Source of the DNA: an uncultured Chryseobacterium sp. | GTDB lineage: Bacteria; Bacteroidota; Bacteroidia; Flavobacteriales; Weeksellaceae | NCBI GenBank assembly: GCA_913776245.1 | Contig: CAJYLO010000020.1 | Location: 62,001-126,000, forward strand | Length of the DNA: 64,000 bases | Direction of reading: 5' to 3' | In this document: positions 8,133 to 16,905 of the stretch, in pieces | Layout: every line of letters starts with the position of its first letter | How positions within the stretch are numbered: the stretch's first letter is position 1 | The notes under the pieces: generated by a model | Database searches by the model: none | Told to the model about the DNA's origin: nothing | The model's input: the letters and a program-made list of their open reading frames with translations, nothing else | Program-made: the position numbers and the translations under genes

Positions 8133-8963
8133 TTAATTAACAGCTGGATATACAACGGCTGTGCTAAGATCTATAGGGTTATAATTCTTTGCGATAAATT
8201 CCTGCATCACCTTTGCCATATCTTTGAACTGATCCTTGCTGGTGATTTTCTTTCCGCCTACCTGGAAAGTTCCCGGCGGAACATCATCAAATTTTTCTCT
8301 GAGTTCCTTCATCGGATCATTATAAAATTGTAACATTATTTTGTGCATATCTGCCAATTTCAGATCCAAAGGTTTTTTACCTCCGAACGTTTCAAGAAAA
8401 TCTGATGTATCATAGGTTTTTTCAAGCTTCTGGCTTTTAATAAGTTTAAAGATGAAATTGTTTCTGCTGTCATTCAGTTCGAAAATTAAACCGGGTAATC
8501 CACGGAATTTGTACGGACCTTCCGGAATGTTGATGTCTTTGCAAAACCAAGCCGTCCAGTGTCTTCCTCCGAAATCTGTTGTAGCTTTTTGAAGGGTGTA
8601 TTCTCCGGATTTTTTCGTTTCGTTTCCAAGTTTCCAATCCATTTTATCCTCTGTTTTATAGGAAAAATAATCCATCATCATTTCATAATTCGTGTTCTGA
8701 AAAGAATTTTTATTTCTCTTTACAGCTGGCGTTCCGTTCCAGTTATAGTTTCTGCCGCCTTTTTTGTTGATGGAATCATTAATGATGTTTTCATAATGAT
8801 AAAACTTGGTATCTTTCGGGTTGATATCCAAAGCCATGTTTACATTTCGGTAGTTTTCGGAAGTAGAATCAGGCTTGAATTTGTATTCATAAATGAACCG
8901 ATGTGTCTGGGCTTTTGATAGAGTAGTGAGAGCTAACAAAAAAAGAAGCGTATAGATTTTCAT
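8133..8963 (-). CDS. GLPGLI family secreted protein
   Basis: A 276-residue protein with a cleavable N-terminal signal peptide (ending near SKAQ, residue 19). It carries the family hallmark GPYKFRGLPGLIFEL near the middle, preceded by GRHWTAWFCKDI. GLPGLI proteins are common in Flavobacteriia, are exported, and have no proven function. A homologous gene at 25580 shares both motif blocks. It is followed on the same strand by no obvious terminator and is preceded by the alpha/beta hydrolase gene 21 bases away, so the two may be cotranscribed. Confidence 0.88.
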   Translation of the reverse strand: MKIYTLLFLLALTTLSKAQTHRFIYEYKFKPDSTSENYRNVNMALDINPKDTKFYHYENIINDSINKKGGRNYNWNGTPAVKRNKNSFQNTNYEMMMDYFSYKTEDKMDWKLGNETKKSGEYTLQKATTDFGGRHWTAWFCKDINIPEGPYKFRGLPGLIFELNDSRNNFIFKLIKSQKLEKTYDTSDFLETFGGKKPLDLKLADMHKIMLQFYNDPMKELREKFDDVPPGTFQVGGKKITSKDQFKDMAKVMQEFIAKNYNPIDLSTAVVYPAVN

Positions 8964-8984
8964 AGTAGTTTTTTTGATTAAGTT

Positions 8985-9839
8985 TTATTTAATGCTTTTC
9001 ATCCAATCAATGGCATCATTCATAGGCCTATTATTCTCTGAAAAAGCTGTATTGTGACCTAATTCAGGATATAATTCATACTGATACTTTTTTCCTTTTG
9101 CAATCAGTTTCTTAAGATTTTCTATGGATAAATTCACAGGAACCTGAATGTCTTTTCCTCCGAAAATCCATAATCCCGGAATTGATAATTTTGAAAGACT
9201 GCTTTTAGGATCAGTATCTTCAAACTCATATTTGTCAGGATCATTAGCAATGTGGATTCTTGCGTCCTGTTCTGTATGCGTATCCCAAAAATTTTCATTG
9301 CCATTGGTGTAGAACTGAAATCTCAATTGCTCCTTTGCTGTTATCAGTGATCCGCTGAAAATGGTCATAAACATGACTTTATTGTTTTTCTCAGCAGCTA
9401 AAGGAATAATCCAACCGGCCTGACTTGCACCTGTTAACCCTATTGGGATTTTCTTATTTGATAAGGATCCGTACAAAGTATTTACAGCAGCGCTTGCATC
9501 AAAAGACAGGAGGTTAAGATTGGCAAAATCAACATTATTGGTTCCGACTTCCGGACCGGCATAGATACCTTCGGATTCGCCCACGCCTCGTTTATCGTAA
9601 GTCAGAACGGCAATTCCGTTTTCGGCTAATGTTTTGGCAAATTCCAGCATTCTCTTTTCCTGGCCCGATCCGTGAACAATAACCACTGCTGATTTTATTT
9701 TTGCCGGTGTAAAAATAGTTCCGGCTAACAAAATGCCTTTACTCCTGAATTTTACTTCTTTAGTTGTAAAGTTTTGTGAAAAAGCAGAAGTTGTGATTGA
9801 CAGAAATAAAAAGCAGATTACAAAAAAAAATTGGCGCAT
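8985..9839 (-). CDS. Secreted alpha/beta hydrolase
   Basis: A 284-residue alpha/beta-fold hydrolase with an N-terminal signal peptide (ending near SAFSQ). Oxyanion block VVIVHGSGQEKR, nucleophile elbow GLTGASQAGW (Ser in G-x-S-x-x), acid near FGGKDIQVPV and catalytic His in LGHNTAF form a complete triad. It looks like a periplasmic esterase or peptidase-like enzyme (dienelactone-hydrolase/prolyl-oligopeptidase-like class). It lies 21 bases upstream of the GLPGLI gene on the same strand. Substrate unknown. Confidence 0.87.
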   Translation of the reverse strand: MRQFFFVICFLFLSITTSAFSQNFTTKEVKFRSKGILLAGTIFTPAKIKSAVVIVHGSGQEKRMLEFAKTLAENGIAVLTYDKRGVGESEGIYAGPEVGTNNVDFANLNLLSFDASAAVNTLYGSLSNKKIPIGLTGASQAGWIIPLAAEKNNKVMFMTIFSGSLITAKEQLRFQFYTNGNENFWDTHTEQDARIHIANDPDKYEFEDTDPKSSLSKLSIPGLWIFGGKDIQVPVNLSIENLKKLIAKGKKYQYELYPELGHNTAFSENNRPMNDAIDWMKSIK

Positions 9840-9932
9840 AGTTTTTGTTTTTTTTGAAATTTTGGGGAACTAGGAGAAAAGCGGAAGTCCGAAGACTTTT
9901 TGCCCGCTTTTCAACTAATCCACTCTCAATTT

Positions 9933-11666
9933 TTAGTTAGTTTTAATATGGATTTCTTTTTTGCCATCTTTGATATTGATGTTCATATCTTTGAAGCTTT
10001 TCTTCACCTGCTGGTCGATTTTCATTCTTTCTAAAACAACATCAGCAGAATCTTTAGAATACTTTTTGCCGTTGATTTTTACAGAATCATTATCATCAGA
10101 ATTATATTCGATAGTGGTTCCGTTGATTTTTATTTTATTCTCTTCAACGCTGATTCCGGAGTGATTGCTGTGATTGTCATCAATCCCGTCATTATCATTG
10201 TCATCATCATCGTCACCTCTTGTACTGATTTCATATTCTTTCTCATTAATCACTTTCATTGTAGAAGGAACCACAAGCTCATAATCCAATCTGTAATCTC
10301 TGAATCTGTATTCGTACGGGATCTCGTAGTAATTAGGAAGGAAGATTCTGTTTCCGACAACATCTACAGGAACTTTCATTTTCATAGGCTGGTTATAACC
10401 GTCCGCTTCTTTTTTAATGATCAGGTAAGGTGTTTTGATATCATCTTTCCTTGTAATTTCAACACTTGGATAATCTCTTTTGAAGATCTTTGTCTTGTCT
10501 GAATAGATATTATTGACATAAGGTTTGAAATTCTCAGGGATTTGTATTTTCTTACTGTCAAGATAAATGGTGTCGTTTGGAGCCGTGATGGATACGTTTT
10601 CATAATCTTCATTGTTTCCCGTATATCGGAAGTTGAGTCTTGAAGCACTTGCGGCAAGGATTCCTATCAATATGATCCAGATGATTCCCAATGTTCCCAA
10701 AGCCGGTCCTACATAATTGAATTTAGTCTTTGGAGAGAACAGTTTTATAGATAACAATAATGCGCCAATTCCGATGATAACCACAGGTAATGCTGCTATT
10801 CCGAGTAAAAGGTAACCAAGATTATTTTCTTCCAGGTAAAATCCAAGGTTGTCATTCATCCCGAATTTATCAGAACCGTAAGCAAACATCATTGCGAACA
10901 ATCCAATGAAACATCCTGCTGCCGTGAGCGCCAGCAAAACAGCGAGACAATATTTCAGAATTTTGAGAAGCGAATCTCCTGCTGAATTTACTTTAGGCCG
11001 GTTTTCATTGTAGATTTCTCCGGCTCTTGTGGTTGTCTCATTGGCAAACTGTACTATTTTGCTGGATTCTTCCTTTAAGTTATCGAAGTTTAAAGGCTTT
11101 CCTTTCATTTTCAAAAAGTCAGATGCTGATTCTGCTTTTGGCAAAACTGCCCAAAGGACAACATATAAAATAACAACTAACATTGCGGATGGAGGAGCTA
11201 CCCAAAGGAACAAAAATGCACCAACCCAAATCAGTCTCATCCAGGTGATATCCATTCCGAAATAAGCTGCTAAACCTGCACAAACTCCGGCAATTTTTTG
11301 CCTTTCCGGATCACGGAACAATTGTTTCTGAGCATTGCTGCTGTAGCTGCTGTAGCTTGTGGAAAATTTTGATTTATTTTGTTTTCCTTCTGAGTAATAG
11401 GCTTCTTCCTGCTCATCAATCTGTTCAGGTGTTCCGATCTGAGCAATTACTTTTTCAACATCAGAATCATTGATGACTTCTCTTTTGGAAAGTGTTTCTT
11501 TGAAAATCTCGACCATTCGGATTTCAATATCGTGCATTACTTCATCTGCTTCCTGAGCGTCCAGAGAATTTCTCAGGGCGGACAGGTAATCGCTGAGCTT
11601 GATATAAGCGTGTTCATCTATCATAAAAGAGAACCCTGCGAGTGCTATAGATAATGTCTTGTTCAT
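9933..11666 (-). CDS. PspC domain membrane protein
   Basis: A 577-residue protein. The first ~90 residues resemble a DUF1700-like regulatory region. A PspC domain follows at about residues 115-180 (LFRDPERQKIAGVCAGLAAYFGMD), then several transmembrane segments (about 235-350) and a long hydrophilic C-terminal part with an acidic Asp/Asn linker (GDDDDDNDNDGIDDN). It is likely an envelope-stress type inner-membrane protein. Its PadR-like regulator ends four bases upstream, so the two form an operon in which the regulator probably responds to or controls the stress protein. Confidence 0.85.
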   Translation of the reverse strand: MNKTLSIALAGFSFMIDEHAYIKLSDYLSALRNSLDAQEADEVMHDIEIRMVEIFKETLSKREVINDSDVEKVIAQIGTPEQIDEQEEAYYSEGKQNKSKFSTSYSSYSSNAQKQLFRDPERQKIAGVCAGLAAYFGMDITWMRLIWVGAFLFLWVAPPSAMLVVILYVVLWAVLPKAESASDFLKMKGKPLNFDNLKEESSKIVQFANETTTRAGEIYNENRPKVNSAGDSLLKILKYCLAVLLALTAAGCFIGLFAMMFAYGSDKFGMNDNLGFYLEENNLGYLLLGIAALPVVIIGIGALLLSIKLFSPKTKFNYVGPALGTLGIIWIILIGILAASASRLNFRYTGNNEDYENVSITAPNDTIYLDSKKIQIPENFKPYVNNIYSDKTKIFKRDYPSVEITRKDDIKTPYLIIKKEADGYNQPMKMKVPVDVVGNRIFLPNYYEIPYEYRFRDYRLDYELVVPSTMKVINEKEYEISTRGDDDDDNDNDGIDDNHSNHSGISVEENKIKINGTTIEYNSDDNDSVKINGKKYSKDSADVVLERMKIDQQVKKSFKDMNINIKDGKKEIHIKTN

Positions 11667-11670
11667 AGTA

Positions 11671-12012
11671 TTAATTTTGAGAGTGAGAGTTTTTTGTAAT
11701 TTGGTTCACAGAGTCTGTCAGTTCCTGCCAGGTGGTTTGTAATTCTGCAAGGAAGAGACTTCCTTTTTCAGTGATCTGGTAATACTTTCTTGGCGGTCCG
11801 CTTGTAGATTCTTCCCATCTGTAAGCGAGGAATTCGCCGTTTTTCAATCTTGTAAGGAGAGGATAAAGAGTTCCTTCCACTACATCCAGTTTTCCTTTTT
11901 TGAGAGATTCTATCAGGTCGGAAACATACATTTCGCGTTGCTGAATCAGGCTCAAAATACAGAATTCCAGAATCCCTTTGCGCATTTGCGCTTTTGTGTT
12001 CTCGGTATTCAT
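11671..12012 (-). CDS. PadR family transcriptional regulator
   Basis: A 113-residue winged-helix regulator. The core matches PadR: RKGILEFCILSLIQQREMY, then VVEGTLYPLLTRLKNGEFL and the wing SGPPRKYYQITEKG. It is first gene of a two-gene operon with the PspC protein, four bases apart. PadR-PspC pairing is common in Bacteroidota. It probably represses its own operon; the inducer is unknown. A -7 element TATCTTTG lies about 96 bases upstream of the ATG. Confidence 0.92.
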   Translation of the reverse strand: MNTENTKAQMRKGILEFCILSLIQQREMYVSDLIESLKKGKLDVVEGTLYPLLTRLKNGEFLAYRWEESTSGPPRKYYQITEKGSLFLAELQTTWQELTDSVNQITKNSHSQN

Positions 12013-12107
12013 ATTAATTGTTTGGTTAAATTCAAATATTATAAAGTTTAATGTTCTCGCTTGTTGTTTTAAATAAGCTTCGAACTTGCTTCTCTAACTT
12101 TACATTG

Positions 12108-12139
12108 CAAAGATATATAAATGAAATGGTATTATGCAA
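12108..12139 (-). promoter_or_regulatory. Putative promoter of the PadR-PspC operon
   Basis: On the minus strand a TTG (plus-strand CAA at 12137-12139) precedes TATCTTTG (plus-strand 12108-12115) by 21 bases, matching the Bacteroidota TTG / TAnnTTTG promoter. The predicted leader is close to 90 bases. Confidence 0.5.
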
Positions 12140-12291
12140 TACAAAGTAGTAAATATTTTTAAATTATATATTTAATTAATTGATAATCAATGGTAAAACT
12201 TTCATCGTAAAAATTAAAGATTGTAAAGAAATCTAATGTTACTATAGTAAATGAACTTTTAAACAAACTGAATTCGGACGTTTAAACAAAA

Positions 12292-12319
12292 TTGATGATG
12301 AATTTCTGTTCTAATTTTG
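12292..12319 (+). promoter_or_regulatory. Putative promoter of the SDR gene
   Basis: TTG at 12292-12294 and TAATTTTG at 12312-12319 with a 17-base spacer, close to the Bacteroidota consensus. The start codon at 12342 is 22 bases further on. Confidence 0.6.
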
Positions 12320-12341
12320 CTTCAATAAATATTTAAAAACA

Positions 12342-13331
12342 ATGAACAATTATCAAGGTGTATCGCAAAAGCCCATCAATTCAGGCTTCAATACGAAATC
12401 AACAACAGGAGAAGTTATCAAAGGAATCAGTCTCGAAGGAAAAATCGCTATTGTAACCGGCGGAAATTCAGGAATCGGATTAGAAACAGTCAAAACTTTG
12501 GCGAAAGCTGGAGCAACAGTTATTGTTCCTGCAAGAGACATCGAAAAGGCAAAACGGAATCTCGCCGGAATTCCGAATGTTGAATTGGAAGAATTAGACT
12601 TAGTCAATCCCGACTCGATTGATAAGTTTGCTGAAAGATTTTTAAATTCAGAAAGACCGCTTCATTTACTAATCAACAATGCAGGCATAATGTGGGTGCC
12701 GCTTCGCAGAGACAGCCGCGGTTTCGAATCGCAATTGGCAGTCAATTATCTGGCGCATTTTCAGCTAACAGCAAGATTATGGTCCGCATTGAAAAAAGCA
12801 AACGGCGCCAGAGTAGTGAACGTATCTTCTGGCGGACATCAGTTCTCCGATTTCAATTTTGAAGACCCGAATTTTCTCAATAGAGAATATGAAACATTGC
12901 TTGGATATGGACAATCGAAAACTGCAGTCAATCTTTTTTCGCTGGAATTGGACAATCGGGCAAAAGAATTCAATGTCAGAAGTTATGCTTTATGTCCGGG
13001 TGCAGTCGGCGAAACCGAATTAGGGAGAGAAGCGCCATTAGATCTGTTTCAAAAATTAGGCTATGTGGATTCGGAAGGTAATCTGTTGCCGGAAGTTAAA
13101 GCTTCATTGAAAACCATTCCGCAAGGTGCTGCGACAAGCGTTTGGTGTGCAACAAGTCCACTACTTAATGATTTAGGCGGCGTCTATTGTGAAAATGTGG
13201 ATGTTGCAGAATTGAATTTTGATGTCAAAATTATTGGCGGCATCAAGCCTTATTCTTTAGATGAAGCTAATTCCAATAGATTATGGAAATTGAGCGAAGA
13301 AATGACGGGAATTCCGTTTGACATCAATTGA
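12342..13331 (+). CDS. SDR family oxidoreductase (retinol-dehydrogenase-like)
   Basis: A 329-residue short-chain dehydrogenase. Cofactor motif VTGGNSGIGLE at about residues 39-49, NNAG at 111-114 region, and catalytic YGQSK. The long C-terminal part and the LLINNAGIM/AVNYLAHFQLT blocks resemble the WW-domain oxidoreductase/retinol dehydrogenase-like group, which usually use NADP(H). An extra ~25-residue N-terminal tail precedes the Rossmann fold. The AraC regulator starts 27 bases downstream and may control it. Substrate unknown. Confidence 0.88.
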   Translation: MNNYQGVSQKPINSGFNTKSTTGEVIKGISLEGKIAIVTGGNSGIGLETVKTLAKAGATVIVPARDIEKAKRNLAGIPNVELEELDLVNPDSIDKFAERFLNSERPLHLLINNAGIMWVPLRRDSRGFESQLAVNYLAHFQLTARLWSALKKANGARVVNVSSGGHQFSDFNFEDPNFLNREYETLLGYGQSKTAVNLFSLELDNRAKEFNVRSYALCPGAVGETELGREAPLDLFQKLGYVDSEGNLLPEVKASLKTIPQGAATSVWCATSPLLNDLGGVYCENVDVAELNFDVKIIGGIKPYSLDEANSNRLWKLSEEMTGIPFDIN

Positions 13332-13337
13332 TATTTG

Positions 13338-13345
13338 TAACTTTG
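13338..13345 (+). promoter_or_regulatory. -7 element TAACTTTG before the AraC gene
   Basis: Exact TAnnTTTG match ending 13 bases before the ATG at 13359. It supports a separate, nearly leaderless transcript and argues against the upstream GTG at 13347 as the start. The -33 part is not clear. Confidence 0.45.
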
Positions 13346-13358
13346 TGTGAGACGCATT

Positions 13359-14171
13359 ATGGATTATCAAGTCAATTATATCAACCCTGAAATCAAACTT
13401 TCAAGCTACGAAGGCAAGCTATTCAAAACCGAAGCCGCTTTTACAGACCATTTGCTGGTTTGGCTGATTTCCGGTGAGACCAAAATTATCCAGGCAGACG
13501 AAAGCTTTATTTTCGGTGCAGGAAATACTTTTTTGATTCCAAGAAACCAGTTGGCGACGATTATCAATTATCCAAAAGACGGATTGCCGCATAAAGCCGT
13601 TGCAATGCACTTGTCGGCCGAAAGATTGAGAGCGTTTTATAATGATAATCATTCAAAATCAAAAATACCAACAGAGAAAATCATCAGTTTCGAGAAACAT
13701 CCTTTATTGCAAAGCTGTCTGAATTCGCTGATCCCGTATTTTGAGATGCAGTATAATTTCCCGGAAAATATTGCCTCACTGAAAATCAATGAAGCAATCA
13801 ATATTCTCAGAACGATTGATGACAATATAGATGCTGTGCTTAATAATTTCGATGAACCGGGAAAAATTGATCTGGTAACTTTTATGGAAAAGAATTTTAT
13901 GTTCAATATGCCGCTGGAGAAATTCGGATATCTCACGGGACGCAGTTTGACGACTTTCAAACGTGATTTTTATAAGGTCTTCAATTCCACACCGCAAAGG
14001 TGGCTCACGAAAAAACGTCTGGAATTAGCTCATTATGAAATTGCAGAAAAACATAAAAAACCGGTAGATGTTTATTTCGAAACAGGGTTTGAAAATCTGT
14101 CCCATTTTTCTTTTGCCTTCAAGAAACAGTTTGGGTATGCACCGACAAGGCTAATATCAAATGTTCAATAA
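13359..14171 (+). CDS. AraC family transcriptional regulator
   Basis: About 270 residues. The N-terminal half is a cupin-like ligand domain (EAAFTDHLLVWLISGETKII). The C-terminal ~100 residues hold two helix-turn-helix motifs, including MPLEKFGYLTGRSLTTFKRD and the signature around FETGFENLSHFSFAFKKQFG with YAPTRL near the end. ATG at 13359 was chosen over GTG at 13347. It sits directly after the SDR gene, which is its most likely target. Confidence 0.9.
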   Translation: MDYQVNYINPEIKLSSYEGKLFKTEAAFTDHLLVWLISGETKIIQADESFIFGAGNTFLIPRNQLATIINYPKDGLPHKAVAMHLSAERLRAFYNDNHSKSKIPTEKIISFEKHPLLQSCLNSLIPYFEMQYNFPENIASLKINEAINILRTIDDNIDAVLNNFDEPGKIDLVTFMEKNFMFNMPLEKFGYLTGRSLTTFKRDFYKVFNSTPQRWLTKKRLELAHYEIAEKHKKPVDVYFETGFENLSHFSFAFKKQFGYAPTRLISNVQ

Positions 14172-14195
14172 AATTTAAAAAATATTGAATAAAAA

Positions 14196-14226
14196 TTTGC
14201 AAATGTAAAAAGTTTTCATACTTTCG
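14196..14226 (+). promoter_or_regulatory. Putative promoter of the thr leader/operon
   Basis: TTTG at 14196-14199, 19-base spacer, then TACTTTCG at 14219-14226 (one mismatch to TAnnTTTG). The leader peptide ATG at 14245 lies about 12 bases after the expected start of transcription. Confidence 0.55.
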
Positions 14227-14244
14227 TTAAAGATTTACAAAATA

Positions 14245-14322
14245 ATGAATTTCATTTTCACAACTACAACGTCTACAACAACAACTACAACATCTGTAAG
14301 TTGCAGGAAGGTGTGTTTGTGA
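14245..14322 (+). CDS. thrL: Threonine operon leader peptide
   Basis: A 25-codon open frame, ATG to TGA, reading MNFIFTTTTSTTTTTTSV then SCRKVCL. Ten of the 25 codons are Thr (ACA, ACT, ACG), eleven if none is counted twice is not reached: four, a Ser, then six in a row. It lies between a promoter and a terminator, directly upstream of thrA. This is the hallmark of ribosome-mediated attenuation: scarce charged tRNA-Thr would stall the ribosome in the Thr tract. It is far too short for ordinary gene finding. The reading frame and codon content are direct observations; the role is inferred from the classical E. coli thr mechanism. Confidence 0.9.
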   Translation: MNFIFTTTTSTTTTTTSVSCRKVCL

Positions 14323-14378
14323 ATTTGAATAAACAATCATAACAAAAAGCCTTTCTGATTCGGAAAGGCTTTTTTTAT
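14304..14378 (+). promoter_or_regulatory. thr attenuator: antiterminator and terminator
   Basis: Terminator: GCCTTTC (14349-14355) pairs with GAAAGGC (14363-14369), extended by A and T runs, followed by a T tract to about 14376. Antiterminator: CAGGAAGGT (14304-14312) can pair with GCCTTTCTG (14349-14357) over nine positions including two G-U pairs. The two structures share the strand 14349-14357 and exclude each other. A ribosome stalled in the Thr codons (14260-14292) leaves 14304-14312 free, so antitermination and thrA transcription follow. A ribosome at the stop codon 14320 covers it, so the terminator forms. Confidence 0.85.
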
Positions 14379-14395
14379 TAAAAAAATAACTACAA

Positions 14396-16837
14396 ATGAA
14401 AATATTAAAATTCGGGGGAACTTCGGTTGGAAGTGTAGAAGCATTGAGAAATGTAAAATCAATCGTTGAAAAAGAATTTAGCAAAAACGAACCTTTAATC
14501 CTCGTCTGCTCTGCATTATCAGGAATCACCAATTCACTTTTATCAGCGGCAGAAGAAGCCCTTGAGCAAAATGATTTCTCAGAAATCCTGAAATCTGCTG
14601 AAGAAAAGCATTATCAGCTCATCTCAGAATTATTGCCAAGAACGGCTCAGAATCCTTTACTTATGATGGTAAAAGTGAGTTTTAATGAAATTGAGGATAT
14701 TTTATTCAGTGTTAAAAATCTCGGCGAATTATCAGACAGAATCAAGGACCGGTTATTATCTTACGGAGAACAGATGTCGGGCAAAATTATTGCAGCCTTC
14801 CTTCAGTCCGAAAATTTTCCAACAATTTTCCAGGATTCAAGAGAGCTGCTTATAACGGATTCCCACTTCTGCAACGCCAACATTGATTACAAAACAACCA
14901 ACGAAAATCTAAAAAACTGGAAACCAGAAAGTCAAATTTATGTCGTGACTGGTTTTATAGCCAAAGATAAAAACAATGATACAACAACTCTGGGCAGAGG
15001 CGGCTCAGATTACACGGCGGCTATTCTCGGTTCAGGATTGAAAGCTGACGAAATCCAGATTTGGACGGATGTGGATGGTTTTTTAACCGCCGATCCAAGA
15101 TTGGTGAAAAATGCTTTTTCTCAGCCTGAACTGAGCTATCAGGAAGCGATGGAAATGTCTTATTTCGGAGCCAAAGTCATTTATCCGCCAACGATGATTC
15201 CGGCTATTGAAAGCCAAATCCCTATTTATATTAAAAATACTTTTCAGCCGGAAAATGCAGGAACTTTGATTCATCAAAAATCCGAAGCTTCCAAAGGTCT
15301 TATCAAAGGAATTGTCTCTATTGAGAAAACTTGCCTCATCAATATTACCGGAAACGGAATGATCGGGATGAAAGGTTTTAGCGGCAGATTATTCAACGCT
15401 TTGGCGAGATACGATGTAAATGTGATTCTCATTACACAGGCAAGTTCCGAACATAGTATTTCGTTTGTCATCAATTTTGATGATGAGAAAAAAGCGAAAG
15501 AAGCAATCTATGAAGAATTTGATTTTGAAATCAATTCCAATAAAATAGATGAACCGCAGTTCGATCATGAGTTAAGCATTATTTCTGTGGTTGGCGAGAA
15601 TATGAAGAAAACGAGAGGAATCAGCGGGAAATTTTTCAGTGCTTTGGGGAAAAACGGAATCAATATTATTGCGATTGCACAAGGTTCATCCGAGCTTAAT
15701 ATTTCTGCCGTGATTGAAAGAAATGAATTGTCAAAAGCTCTTAATGTTGTACACGATTCACTCTTACTTTCGCCAGTAAAAACCTTTAATGTTATGTTTG
15801 CAGGAACAGGAAATATCGGCAAAGAATTGTTCCGGCAATTGGAAAGAGAAAAGGAAAATCTAGCAGAAAATCATCAGATCAAAATCAATGTGGTAGGAAT
15901 TACCAATAGTCGTGAAATGAAAATTTTCGATAATCCTGAATCTGTTTTTGATTTGGACGGTTTTAGAACAAATCCGCAAAAAGCAAACCTGGAAGAATTT
16001 ATAAACTTAATTTCAGATAAAAACTTACCGAATTTGGTTTTTGTGGATAATACGTCCAGCGAAGATGTTGTGAAACATTACCCTGATTTATTCAATAACA
16101 ATATTTCAATTGTAACTTGTAACAAAAAAGGAAATTCTTCGTCTTACGAGCAATACAGCAAATTTAAAAGACTAGCAAAAAAGAACAATGTCAATTTTTT
16201 ATACGAGACCAATGTCGGAGCCGGACTTCCAATCATTAAAACCTTAAATGACCTTTGGATTTCCGGTGACGAAATTCTGAAAATCGAAGCCATTCTGTCA
16301 GGAACGATTTCCTATATTTTCAATAATTATGTAGGTGAAAAAACCTTTGCTGAAGTTGTGAAAACTGCGCAGGAATTAGGTTATACAGAACCGGACCCGA
16401 GAGATGATCTGAATGGAATGGATTTTTCCAGAAAAATGCTGATTCTCGGGAGAGAAATCGGATTGCCTTTGGAAATGTCCGATGTCAGTATCAAAGATTT
16501 CCTTCCGGAAGCTTGTCTAAAAGCGGATTCGATTCCTGCTTTTTACGAAGAGCTGGAAAAACACGAACCTTATTTCTCATCATTCAAAAGTGAAGCAGAA
16601 AATTCCGGCAGAAAATTGAGATTAATCGGCGTTCTCGAAGATGGTAAAATTAACATCGAAGTTCAGATTGTTGATGCTGATCATCCATTTTTCGGATTGT
16701 CAGGAAGCGATAATATTATCTCGTTCACAACTTCCAGGTACAAAAATACGCCGCTGGTAGTGAAAGGACCTGGCGCTGGCGCAGAAGTAACGGCTGCAGG
16801 TGTTTTTGCAGATTTGGTAAGAGTTACAGCTCAATAA
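14396..16837 (+). CDS. thrA: Bifunctional aspartate kinase / homoserine dehydrogenase
   Basis: An 813-residue fusion that performs the first and third steps of the aspartate pathway to threonine and methionine. Aspartokinase domain from the start (KFGGTSVGS, residues 4-12) to about 295, two ACT regulatory domains at about 310-460, then homoserine dehydrogenase from about 465 (FAGTGNIGKELFRQLE NAD(P)-binding) with the catalytic block EPDPRDDLNGMDFSRK. The length is that of ThrA/MetL fusions. It heads the thr operon behind the Thr-rich leader and attenuator, which points to threonine control. ACT domains also suggest feedback inhibition by threonine. Confidence 0.96.
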   Translation: MKILKFGGTSVGSVEALRNVKSIVEKEFSKNEPLILVCSALSGITNSLLSAAEEALEQNDFSEILKSAEEKHYQLISELLPRTAQNPLLMMVKVSFNEIEDILFSVKNLGELSDRIKDRLLSYGEQMSGKIIAAFLQSENFPTIFQDSRELLITDSHFCNANIDYKTTNENLKNWKPESQIYVVTGFIAKDKNNDTTTLGRGGSDYTAAILGSGLKADEIQIWTDVDGFLTADPRLVKNAFSQPELSYQEAMEMSYFGAKVIYPPTMIPAIESQIPIYIKNTFQPENAGTLIHQKSEASKGLIKGIVSIEKTCLINITGNGMIGMKGFSGRLFNALARYDVNVILITQASSEHSISFVINFDDEKKAKEAIYEEFDFEINSNKIDEPQFDHELSIISVVGENMKKTRGISGKFFSALGKNGINIIAIAQGSSELNISAVIERNELSKALNVVHDSLLLSPVKTFNVMFAGTGNIGKELFRQLEREKENLAENHQIKINVVGITNSREMKIFDNPESVFDLDGFRTNPQKANLEEFINLISDKNLPNLVFVDNTSSEDVVKHYPDLFNNNISIVTCNKKGNSSSYEQYSKFKRLAKKNNVNFLYETNVGAGLPIIKTLNDLWISGDEILKIEAILSGTISYIFNNYVGEKTFAEVVKTAQELGYTEPDPRDDLNGMDFSRKMLILGREIGLPLEMSDVSIKDFLPEACLKADSIPAFYEELEKHEPYFSSFKSEAENSGRKLRLIGVLEDGKINIEVQIVDADHPFFGLSGSDNIISFTTSRYKNTPLVVKGPGAGAEVTAAGVFADLVRVTAQ

Positions 16838-16905
16838 TACTTGTTAATGATTAATTATCAATGATTAATTTTCAACAGCAATCAATTAACAATTAATAAT
16901 TAAAA

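Larger units (their letters stand above)
12013..12341. other. Divergent intergenic region
   Basis: About 330 A+T-rich bases between divergent genes. It holds the PadR promoter on the minus strand and the SDR promoter on the plus strand. Nothing else is evident. Confidence 0.5.
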
